Source: Piromyces finnis (taxonomy: Eukaryota; Neocallimastigomycota; Neocallimastigomycetes; Neocallimastigales; Neocallimastigaceae). Taken from it: DNA of 64,000 nt. The notes under the pieces are model-generated. The model ran no database searches. It was not told the origin of the DNA and was given only the letters and a program-made list of their open reading frames with translations. Where the stretch lies: contig MCFH01000045.1 in assembly GCA_002104945.1 (NCBI GenBank), positions 388,501 to 452,500 on the forward strand. The letters run 5' to 3'. Shown here piece after piece: positions 1-11,400 of this stretch (its first letter is position 1; every line of letters begins with the position of its first letter). The position numbers and the translations under genes were made by a program.

Positions 1-3000
1 ATTACTATTACTATTACTGTTATTGCTATCTCTGCTGATATTAACATTTTCATTATTATTGATAGGACTATTGGAATTACGTTGACTGAAAAAATTTAAT
101 AGCTGGACTATAGAATCATAATGTTTAATACGGATATCTCTAAATGTTGGACAATCTAATAACCAATGTTTAATACTTTGATCTCCACACTTGCAACATG
201 GACAGTAGTTAGGACAAACTGGATCAACAAACTTGGCAGCTTTGGCAACTCTAGCATCCAACTTATATCCGCTTCTTGCTTTCAATAGCCAGTAGAAGCC
301 ATAGGCAAACTCTGGGTACTCATAACATAATTTAATAAAATCTTTAGTTTCAATAAATTTATTATCATCATAATATTGCGCTTTGATTGAATTCCCTTTG
401 AGATCTTTCCAATAAAAGTTTTTAACTGCTTTAACATCTCCATGTTTTTTTAATTTTTTATCAAGTGTCCTACTTGATTTGCACCACGTGTATTTTCTAA
501 ATTTAGGAATGTAATTGACAAGGTGTGAGATAATACAATTTGAGATTTTCCATTTGTTAAAACATCTAACCTGAGCTAACGCACATTTGGCTGACAATGG
601 AGGAATATTCAAATCTTTTGAGATAGAGTATAAAGATATAAACGATACAGCTTTATGAACTCCGGCAACCCATCGTATTCCTTTGTTAACATGCTTCTGA
701 GCAATCCTAGACCTAGCTTTGTTGGATCCAAGTAATGGTGCAAAGTATGAAACTCTGCTAATCACTTGTGAGTTAAGTACTAGTTTTTTGAAGGGAATAG
801 GAATATTAGGATTTCTTAAGAATTTACTGACTGAGAAAAGCCCTTTCAAAACCTTGTTATTAAGAGCTTTAATTACTGGTTTAAGGGACAGATTCTTATC
901 AAATGGAACACCAAGATAAGTATAACAATCAGTAGTTGGAATGGGTTGTCCTGCTAAGTAAAATGTTGGATCTCTCTTGTTCTGATTTTCTATTGATTCA
1001 GGACGAATCACCATCGTTGAACATTTCTGGATACCAAATTCCATTTCATTATACAATGCCCATTCATTAACTCTTCTAAGCATCTTTTTTAAGCACAAAT
1101 AACTATATCATCTGCAAAAAGTCCACCACAGCATCGAGTGTCACCTAAACTGACTCCTAGATCTTCGCACTCTCTAAATATATCATTAATAAAGAGATTA
1201 AAGAGAATAGGAGAAAGAGGGCAACCTTGACGGACTCCTTTCTTCACATCAAAAGATTTCGAGAATTGTCCATCTAATTTGACATTAGCCTTAGATGTTA
1301 AATATAAATTTTTGATAAATTGTAGACTCTTACCTCGGATTCCTAAACAATCTAATTTATGGAGAATATTACCGATTGGGACTGAATCGTATGCTTTCCT
1401 GAGATCTAAAAAGGCCAAATATGTCTCTTTATTATCTAATTGACGTCTACGGCATATTTCTTGGATTGAAATGAAAAGACTAATACTTTCTTCCTTTTTT
1501 CGAAAACCAAATTGTTCAGGTCTAATGAAATTATTCCTTAAACCATATTCTGAGATTCTAGTGGTGACAATTTTGGAAATCAACTTAATACCATTATTGA
1601 TAAGTGATATACCTCGATAGTTATCACAATCTGTCAAATCTCCCTTCTTAGGAATAGAAACAATACTGGATTCATTCCATGAGTTGGGGAAATCTCCATC
1701 CCAAATACGGTTGAATAATTTAAGAATAAAATTTAAACCATGAGCATCATTATCTGAAGTAGTATTACCAGAAGAATTATTATCTGTAGCATTATTAGAA
1801 TCATTACTTGATGGAACTAATGCTTTGTAAAATTCAATTGGAATACCATCCGGACCTGATGCTTTATAATTTGGAGTAGTGAGGATAGCTGACTTGACTT
1901 CATCAATACTAATATCTTGGTTGATATCCCACTCATCAAGCATAGGAAGTGAAAAACGTTTATTCGTTGGTTCTTCATACCAATGCTCCAAATCAAGACT
2001 TACACCACTTGGGTCTGATGCAAGATTTTCGAAATGATCATGCCACACTTCTAGTTGTTCTTCCGTAGCAACAACTAATTCTCCATTTTTATTTTTAATT
2101 GGTTGAGCAATAAAGAAAGAATCTTTTCCAATTTTTGCAGTTTTCTTGATCCATTTCCAGGCCTTCTTAGGATTATGACTCTTCATATACTCACATCCTG
2201 TTTTAATCCAATGAAGATATTCTTGCTTCCTAAATTCATTACATCTTTTGTGGATGTAATCAATGAGTTTACGGTAGATTTTAATTCTTTTAATAAATTC
2301 ATCTATATCATAAATTCTTTCTTTTTTAAATCTCTTATACAACTTCATTTTGATTTTTTGAAGATTAAAAATTTGTTGTGAAATATGAAATGAAGACTTT
2401 ATAACATTATTTGCTGAAGTAATACTGAGCTCGTCTGCAATTGAAAAAGCAGTTGAAGTAAACTCTTTGGAAAGTTCATCTGTAGAAACATTAGGATCGT
2501 TGAATTTTGCTGAAAGTATTTGGAATTTATTATGACTGAGAATAGATTCCTTTTCCTCAATACATTTTAATCTATTCCATTTCAGAATTTTCTTAGGAAC
2601 ATTAAAGTCATTAGAAAAATCTTCCATAGGAATAATTTTACCATTAATAAGAAGTGGCTTATGGTCTGATACAGGATAAAAATTATTTATAAATGATCCT
2701 GAGTGAATAAGATCTTTCATCTTCGAATTGATAAGAGCATGGTCAATGTCGGAAGATTGATCACCTCGAGTCCAAGAGATAGTAGACCCTCTAAGCGGAA
2801 GAATTTCCCAATCTCCTAATCCATTAGTTGATAACCAGTTGGATAATTTTACTTTAGACATATTAAAATCACCAACAAGAATCGATGGATGGGATGAATG
2901 AGTTTGTAACCACAAGCGAACTTCTAACTTTGCATGATCAACATAGATGTTGTGATGACTATGAGGCATATAAACATTACCAATCGAGCATTTGAATCTA

Positions 3001-4028
3001 TTCCAGAGACTAAAAGTATAAATAGAAATAATATACTTTCCAGAGAAGTTTTCAAGTGAGGCTTGACATGAATTGTGAAAACCTAAATATAAACCTCTCA
3101 TTCCCGGAACTGATTCGTCAGCTTTCTTGAAAAAGTGTCTATAGTTTCGCAAAGTAACACGACAAGGATAATCTGTATTCGATCCAGAACCATTACCAGT
3201 TTCTTGGAAACATAAAAATAATGGTTTGAAAATAGCTGTGAAATAGCTAATACTATCTCTCTTTTCGTGATTCCACCCATTGGTGTTCCAACTAAGACAA
3301 AAAGAAAAGCTATCAGGCTTGTTGGATGAGGAAGAATCGTTGCTATTATTATTATTATTAAAGTCATCGTTATTAATGGATGATGCATCAGAGGAATAAG
3401 TAGAACTATTACTAGATGGCTGTGAAACTGAAGAACTATCAACTATTGAACTGTTATCAGAGTTGATAGAGCTATTAGAATTAATTGTTGAATGTTGAGA
3501 TTGAAATTGTGTTTGCTGTAGATCTGGAATATTTTCATGATGGGAAACTTGTTGAAGATCCTGTTGAAGATCTTGTTGAAGATCGGATTGTTGATGAGAT
3601 TGTTGAACTGATTGTTGAACTGATTGTTGAAATGATTGTTGAATAGAATGTTGATGTTTATTAGAAACTAAAATTTTACGTTTGAGAGTGGAAAAAGTGT
3701 ATTTGTGATTCCTTCTACTACGAGCTGAAAAGGAAATTGAGGTAACTGAAAGTTTCTTCTTTAACATGTGTAAGATTTTAATACAATCTTTTGATGAACC
3801 ATGAACCTTGACTAAGAAAAAGTGATCATTGAAAGTTTGAAAATATTTAACACTAATAACTGAATTAAATTTATCTTCTAGAATAACCTCGAGTTTTTCC
3901 CATAGCATATTTACTGACCATGATCGAATACCACGGATAAAGAAGGAGCGAATATCATCTAAGGGGATACCATAAGACCGGGTACCACGTCTGATATAAT
4001 TCTTGTCTTTAATATAAAGGACTGACAT
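1..4028 (-). pseudogene. LINE polyprotein: endonuclease, reverse transcriptase, zinc knuckle; frame broken
   Basis: Segment one (4028-1089, 979 residues) has a basic N-terminus, a Gln-rich then Ser/Asn-rich linker (about 125-240), and an apurinic-type endonuclease (about 240-465) with WNTNGW, QET, GDFN and SDH motifs. The reverse transcriptase (about 780-979) shows PKKGD, NYRGISLI, EQFGFR, FLDLRKAYDS, GVRQGCPLSP and the catalytic FADD. The frame stops right after FADDIVICA. Segment two (1083-1, another frame, open to the edge) continues with the RT thumb and a Cys/His cluster (CPCCKCG ... H ... C near 180-225). The related copy at 53.8 kb has 16 extra bases at the junction, so a 16-bp deletion explains the break. 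The element is probably inactive. Confidence 0.88.
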
Positions 4029-4140
4029 GATAATAAATTCTAATTAAAAATATTGAATATAAAATAAATACTAATAAAAATTATAAATATAACGTATATG
4101 GAAAAAAAATCTGTCTCTCTCTCTTCTTAAAAGTACTGGA
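1..4140 (-). mobile_element. Non-LTR retrotransposon (LINE), 3' end outside window
   Basis: The minus strand carries one long coding region with an endonuclease followed by a reverse transcriptase and a C-terminal zinc-knuckle segment, the order of single-ORF LINEs. The 5' end is placed only roughly, a little beyond the start codon at 4028, because no target-site duplication can be seen. The 3' end lies beyond position 1. A second, degraded copy of the same family lies at 53265-54097 on the same strand and a possible short relic is at 5347-5395, so this is a repeat family of the genome. Clade not determined. Confidence 0.9.
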
Positions 4141-4636
4141 TAGTACAAAAATTGTTACGATGCTTTGTTTAAAGTTTCTTTTTTTTGAATTCTAGTTGTA
4201 AATTTTCTTTAAAAATTCTAGTTTTGGTTTGTTGTTAGTAAATTCGAATCGCTTTTTGACACTAAACTTGTTTGACTTTACTTTTCATTAAATATTTAAA
4301 TTGGTAAAAAATTTGAATCAAGAATGTCGACACCAGAAAGCTTGTGAATAGTATTTTTACATGATGTAGAGTGAATCAGTCTCTTACAAGAAACAATACA
4401 ACAATAGCTACATGAATATAAAAATACAATGCAAATGCTAAAGTTGACTACATTGGATTCTTACAAGAGAAGAGTAGTACTACATGAATACATGAATAAA
4501 AGAAAAAATACAGCAACAAAATGTATTACTCTTCTAATTAAATACTATACAAACTTACCTGAATATCAAACATTCAACTTATTCATCAAATACTTAAATT
4601 CGATGGATAAATGTTTTTTAATCGCTCAGTACCATG

Positions 4637-5267
4637 AGCTTAGTCCTAATAATTTTCCCTTAAAGACTAACCAAGCATCCATTGCGCAATGCTTGGATTT
4701 AATTCTTCCTACTCTCTCAGTACCATGAGCATGAGTAGACCCCCTTGAGAAACTACATTTATTAAATAAATGAAGGCACGTTTCCAAGAGGGCACCAAGC
4801 ATCCATTGCGCAATACTTGGATTTAATTCTTTCTACTCTCTCAGTACCATGAGCATGAGTAGACCCCCTTGAGAAACTACATTTATTAAATAAATGAAGG
4901 CACGTTCCCAAGAGGGAAGCTTAGTCCTAATAATTTTCCCTTAAAGACTAACCAAGCATCCATTGCGCAATGCTTGGATTTAATTCTTTCTACTCTCTCA
5001 GTACCATGAGCATGAGTAGACCCCCTTGAGAAATTACATTTATTAAATAAATGAAGGCACATTCCTAAGAGGGCACCAAGCATCCATTGCGCAATACTTG
5101 GATTTAATTCTTTCTACTCTCTCAGTACCATGAGCATGAGTAGACCCCCTTGAGAAACTACATTTATTAAATAAATGAAGGCACGTTCCCAAGAGGGAAT
5201 GAGCATGAGTAGACCCCCTTGAGAAACTACATTTATTAAATAAATGAAGGCACGTTCCCAAGAGGGA
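4637..5267. repeat. Compound tandem repeat with palindromic core
   Basis: A block beginning GAGCATGAGTAGACCCCCTT and ending AAGAGGG occurs five times, at 4727, 4851, 5008, 5132 and 5201, that is at spacings of 124, 157, 124 and 69 bp. Four of the intervals also contain a CCAAGCATCCATTGCGCAAT segment followed by the inverted GCTTGG or ACTTGG, giving a hairpin around the 10-bp palindrome ATTGCGCAAT. Two copies carry an extra leader, GCTTAGTCCTAATAATTTTC, which accounts for the longer period. The G+C content is well above the surrounding spacer. Short open frames inside it (for example 4429-4728) look incidental. Confidence 0.85.
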
Positions 5268-5275
5268 TCATTAAC

Positions 5276-5950
5276 TAAATTACTATCTAAATTAGATTAT
5301 TATTGTTAAGGCCAATAACAAAATGCACAATGTAAAAATGATAAAACTTAACGGACTCCTTTCTTTATATCTATAGATTTTATGAATTAATCTCTTACTT
5401 TGATAATGCAAATTTCACTTATTTACAAAATCTAAAATAACATAAATTATCAAAATATAATAACACACGAAATACAGTCATTTCAACTATTATATATGCT
5501 TAAAAGTATTACTTTCAAAAATTAATGATAAGGACAAATAATTTTAATTATTTTATATTAAATTAGTTTTATTTTATTTTTTGCCTTATTTTTGTTTAGT
5601 ATAAATAGTATTATTATTAGTTTATAATTAATTTTTCAATATTGCTTTTATTTTATTACGTATTTATTTTCTTTTTATTATTTGATTAATTTATTTATTT
5701 ATTTATTTACTTTTTATATTTGCATTAAATTTTTTTTACTAGTTTATATAAAAAAAATCTTTTTAAAAATTTTACTTTTAAATATAAAAACAAAATCTTT
5801 TACTATTTTATAAATAATTTTGGGAGGGATGGTTTATAAATATGCAAATTTTTAATTCAACGTAAGAATTTAAAAAATTGGTCACTGATTTTTTTAAAAA
5901 CCTATTTTGACTTAAAAATTTTAGTTTAATAAATTACTTTTAAAGGCAAT
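5276..5950. other. AT-rich spacer with a possible LINE relic
   Basis: No gene seen. Positions 5347-5395 resemble the LINE at about 1229-1285 (shared CGGACTCCTTTCTT then a diverged continuation), so this may be an old fragment. The rest is low-complexity A/T and should contain the PFL 3' UTR. Confidence 0.5.
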
Positions 5951-8490
5951 TTACATCTTTTCGTGGAAGGTACGGGCAATAACTTCCTTTTGTTGAGCTG
6001 GAGTTAACTTAACGAAGTTAACAGCGTAACCAGAAACACGGATGGTAAGGTTTGGATAGTTTTCTGGGTGAGCCATAGCATCTTCAAGAGTTTCACGCTT
6101 GAGGACGTTGACGTTAATGTGGTGAGCACCCTTGGTGAAGTAACCATCTAATAAACCGGAAAGGTTACCTTGACGTTCTTGTAAAGTCTTACCAATGGTG
6201 TTTGGAACAATAGAGAAGGTGTTAGAGATACCATCCATACAAGAGTCGTAGTTAACCTTAGCGACAGAAGAAAGAGAAGCAACAGCACCAGAGAATTCAC
6301 GACCGTGCATTGGGTTACAACCTGGAGCGAAAGCTTGACCAGCCTTACGACCATCTGGAGTAGAACCGGTCTTCTTACCGTAAACGACGTTAGAGGTAAT
6401 GGTAAGAACGGAAAGAGTGTGCTTGGCACCACGGTAAGTTGGGGTCTTTCTGAGCTTGTTGATAAGCTTGTCAGTAACAGTTCTGGCGAAGAAATCAACA
6501 CGGTCATCATCGTTACCGAATTTTGGGAATTCACCTTCAATCTTGAAGTCAACAGTTAAACCGGTCTTAGCATCACGGATTGGAGTGACCTTAGCGTACT
6601 TAATAGCAGAGAAGGAATCAGCAACAACAGAGAGACCAGCAACACCGAAGGCCATAAGACGACGGACATCGGTATCGTGAAGAGCCATTTGAAGGGCTTC
6701 GTAACAGTATTGGTCGTGACAGAAGTGGATAACGTTCATGGTGTTGACGTAGAGCTTGGCAATCCAGTCCATAGCCTTGTCGTAGGTTTCCCACATCCAG
6801 TCGAATGGAATTGGACCTTCTGGAACTGGACCGAAGTCTGGACCGACTTGCTTACCGGTTCTTTCATCCTTACCATGGTTGAGGACGTAGAGCATAAGCT
6901 TGGCAAGGTTACAACGAGCACCGAAGAATTGCATATCCTTACCGAGTCTCATGGCAGAAACACAGCAGGCAATACCGTAGTCATCACCGAATCTAGCGGA
7001 CATAAGAGCATCAGATTCGTATTGAATGGAAGAGGTATCAATAGAAACCTTAGTGGCGAAGTCCTTGAAGTTCTTTGGAAGAGCCTTGTTCCAGAGGACA
7101 GTAATGTTTGGTTCTGGAGCTGGACCTAAGTTGTAGAGAGTGTTAAGAACACGGTAAGAGGTCTTAGTAACTAAGGTACGACCATCGCTACCCATACCAC
7201 CAAGAGACATAGTAACCCAGGTTGGATCACCAGCGAATAAATCGTTGTATTTTGGAGTACGTAAGTGACGAGCGAAACGTAACTTAAGGATAAGGTTATC
7301 AATGATTTCTTGAGCTTCAGCTTCAGTGATAACACCGTTCTTTAAATCGTTTTCGAAGAAACAATCAAGGAAGGCATCAACACGACCAAGAGACATAGCA
7401 GCACCATCTTGTTCCTTGATAGAACCTAAGTAACCGAAGTAAACGAATTGAGTAGCTTCTCTAGCGTTCTTAGCTGGCTTAGAGATATCAATACCGTAGG
7501 ACTTGGCCATTTGAGTAAGTTGCTTAAGAGCCTTGATTTGGTCAGCAACTTCACCAATCTTCTTCATGGTTGGTTCGTCCATTAAACCCTTTTGGAGTTC
7601 AACTCTGTCCTTTTCCTTTTGGGCAATAAGACGGTCAGTACCGTAAAGAGCAACACGACGGTAATCACCAATGATACGACCACGACCGTAACCATCTGGT
7701 AAACCAGTCATAATAGCGTTGGAACGACCAGTTCTCATTTCCTTGGAGTAAAGATCGAAGACAGCGGTGTTGTGGGTCTTACGGTAGTCAGAGAAAATGT
7801 GTTCAACTTCCTTGTCCATTGGAACGTTAACAGCGGCAAGAGCGTTCTTGACCATGTTAACACCACCGAATGGCTTGATAGCTCTCTTAAGTGGAACATC
7901 AGTTTGGTAACCGTAGATAACTTCGTTATCTTTGTCAAGGTAACCTGGCTTGTGAGAGGTAATGGTAGATGGAGTGTGTGGATCAACATCGTATAAACCA
8001 CCGTTGGCACGTTCCTTGGCTAAGTATTCTTCAGCCTTGGCGAAAAGCTTCTTGGTCTTTTCAGTTGGACCAACAAGGAAAGAATCATCACCTTCGTATG
8101 GGGTGTAGTGCTTCTTAATCCAACCTTCGACATCGATTTCACTCTTGGCAGCAGCATCGTTAGTGATGACTGGAGCTTGAGTAGCGTAGGTCTTAGCTTG
8201 CATAGCTGGGACCTTCTTGGCAGACTTAAGAGTAGTCTTCTATTATATAAATTTTTTTATTTATAATTTATATTAGTAATCTATACAATAATTTTATTTT
8301 TATCTTTTTTATTAAAATATTCTTGTATTTAATATTTTATTAAAATGTCATTAATATTTACCATAGCTGGGGTGTGAAGAGCACGGGTTGGCTTGGCCAT
8401 TCTGACACCAGCGACCTTGGTGGCAGCAACAGCATTAATAGAAACAGTGTTAGCAAGAACACTGACGTTGGATAAAGCTAAGCTTTCCAT
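5951..8490 (-). CDS. PFL: Pyruvate formate-lyase, hydrogenosomal type (formate C-acetyltransferase)
   Basis: Glycyl-radical enzyme converting pyruvate and CoA to acetyl-CoA and formate, the main anaerobic pyruvate-cleaving route in gut fungi. Exon 1 is 8490-8362 (43 codons, starting [10 protein letters not shown]) and exon 2 is 8239-5951; the 122-bp intron is GTAAAT...TAG. The joined protein is 805 residues. The adjacent catalytic cysteines are in IACCVSAM (about 468-469) and the radical glycine in RVSGYAVNF (about 780). The N-terminus, rich in Ser, Ala, Val, Lys and Arg and poor in acids, matches the presequence known from fungal PFL. The core resembles bacterial PFL, consistent with the accepted view of bacterial acquisition. 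Codon use is strongly biased (AAG, GGT, GTC, TTC), indicating high expression. No activating enzyme gene is nearby. Confidence 0.97.
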
Positions 8491-11400
8491 TTTATTTGTT
8501 TTAAATATATAAATTATTTAGTTTGACAAATTGTGAAGAAAAAAATTAAAGTGATTTTTAGCTCTATTTAAATGAATCTCGGTTAAATTAAATTTTATTT
8601 AAACGAAAATCAAAAAATATAAATCATATAAATAAAATATATTACAATATATTATTATATATTACAATATTAATTAATGTGAATATTTTTGTAATATATT
8701 ATATGTAGTATGTATCTACCCTAACAAATTATATAATTAATCTTAATATATTACATAATATATTATTTTTTTAATTTTTCCATTATTTCAATTCTTTCAA
8801 AATTAATATATTAGGATGAAATTTCGATATTGAAAATATCATAAAACTATTATATTATTAATATATTAATTTATAATAGTAATTATATATTATCATTTTT
8901 AAAAATTTTCAATTTCTTAATTTTTTTATTATAAATGCATTCATATAACTATAATATCATAATATATTATTATTAAAAAGTAATATAATAATATTACTAT
9001 ATAATATATTATTAAATATATTGTAATTAATTATTTTATATTTTATAATATAAATTCAATAAATAGTATTAAAAATAATAATCTTCTAATTCTTTCTATT
9101 AATTATTTAAAACTATTAAAATATAAAAGTATTAATGAATTCAGTAGATAGTCTAAAATATCATTCATATAAACATAATAGTATTCATAACAAATATTTA
9201 ATATACATGTATTTATTATTAAAAAAAACTGTTTATTTGTAAATAGCACTCTTTTAAAATAATAAAATAAGCAAAAAAAAAAAGTATACATAAGTTATAT
9301 AATATATTTAATAAACTATATGTTAAACAACAAAAATATTCGAAAATATTATAGTATTTACTTCTTATAGTATGTACTAAAATAAATAAAGAAAAATTAT
9401 GACATAATAAATACATTATATACGAAGTATTTATTATTACTAAATAAGAAAAAATTACGTGTAAAAAAAAAAAAGATTTTTTATATTTTAAAAATAAAAC
9501 TCCCCATAAATCCAATTAATAAGGATTTTTCATCATTAATTTAAGAAATACAATGTAACATATTTCAGTAGAAATTTATTATAAATTATAGATTTTGTAT
9601 AAAAATAATTTTGGTTTCTCTTAATATTATTTTTCTTAAATGAGAATGTGAAGAAAGATAGCTATTGAAATTAAAAAAAAAAAATTAATAAAACTTTTTC
9701 GTAATAACATACAAAATATATAATTTAAAAAGTAATTATATTTAAAAAATACACGATATTCATTATGTAGTTAAACTTATATTTAAATCTAAATATAGGA
9801 ACAATCAAAAAAAATTTTAAAATTATTTTAAAGATGCCAATAAATACATAAATTCGAAATAACTTTTATCTTTTTTTATATAAATGATAATCCTTTAGTT
9901 CCATTATTTCCATTAAAAATAATAGAAATTATAGTTATTAAATATTTTTTGTATTATCGATTTTACCTTAAAAAAAAAAAAAAAAAAAAAAAAAGCATTT
10001 AAATAAATAATAAAACAGGTAAAGCTAATATTATAGTTTAAATTCTAATAATTTAAAAAATTATAATAAAAGATTTGCAGCATTATTTTCGCATATTATA
10101 GAAAAAATTGAAAATACTTTAAAAGCAATAATATAAATTTTGATGAAGTTTTTATTAATATGAATAAATAAAAAAATCTTAAATATTAATATATGTATGG
10201 TATAATAGCATTTAAAAAATAGTGAACATTCAATGTTTTTGTTATTGTTATAATTAAAAAAGTAATAATTCTTTAAATGGTTATATAACTTTACATTTAT
10301 TTCTTTGCTATTCTATTACAAATTAAAGTTTGCATTTAATAAAAATTTTATTACTATTTAAAAAACTGCTTTATTCATTTATCGAGGATTTTTATTGAAA
10401 AACCAATTTATTACTTTTATTTTTCTCTATAATGTAATTTATTAGTTTTTATATTCTTTTTAAAAAATCTACACATATTAAAAATTTTAAATTGAAATTT
10501 TAACTATAATATATTATTTAATTTAAAATACTACCTTTATCATCATTTTTAATTATATCACAATTTGGATAAATTAAATTTATTCTCCAATAAAAAATCA
10601 ACTAATAATAATACTTAAAATAAGAAAGAAATTGACATACCAACAAATCCACAAATTTATAAAAAAATAGGTAATAAAATATTAATAAAATATAATCTAA
10701 GGAAATACAAAAATGAAAAATACCAATATTTAATGATTGTTATAAATATTTTAAAATAAATTATATACATATACTATTAATAATTTTTATAACTTAATAA
10801 AAATTATTTTAGAAATTTAGGAATAAATTACGATTAAGTTATTCTAACCTTTGATAATAATGAATTAATTTATATAATAAATAACTTAATTTAAAGTAAT
10901 ATAAAGTATGTTTGTCAATAATAAAAAAGCATTAGATAAATATTGATTTTATTAAAGCTACTTTAATCTTCCTACTTGGAATATTTTATCTTAGTATATT
11001 TTGAATTTTTTTTATATATAAAAAAGGTAATAAAGATTAATCGTCTTAAATAGTATAACTACTAAAAATTCTTTATTATCATTTTTAATACAATTTCTTT
11101 ACATCATAATATAAATGGTTGATTTATTATATATTTATAAAATTTTATATTCATTAAAAAAATAATAAATATTTTAATATAAATATATATTTCTTAATAT
11201 TTTAATAATAAATAATGTATAAAAAATATGCAAAATGTATTTTTCTTTAAATCTTACTTAAGTATCATTATTATTAACAAAAAAAAACTAAACAACAATT
11301 TAGTAATTACCGTTTTTTAAACCTATCCCTTTTTATTTTTATAATAAGAAATCCTTTTTCATTATTCACAATTATTCTATAATAAATATTTTTTCATTGT

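Noticed and set aside
4429-4728. 99-codon open frame on the plus strand
   Set aside because: Ends inside the compound repeat, shows no motif and has spacer-like composition.
6148-8010. Several open frames of 60-150 codons on both strands within PFL
   Set aside because: Shadows of a codon-biased gene; no motifs of their own.
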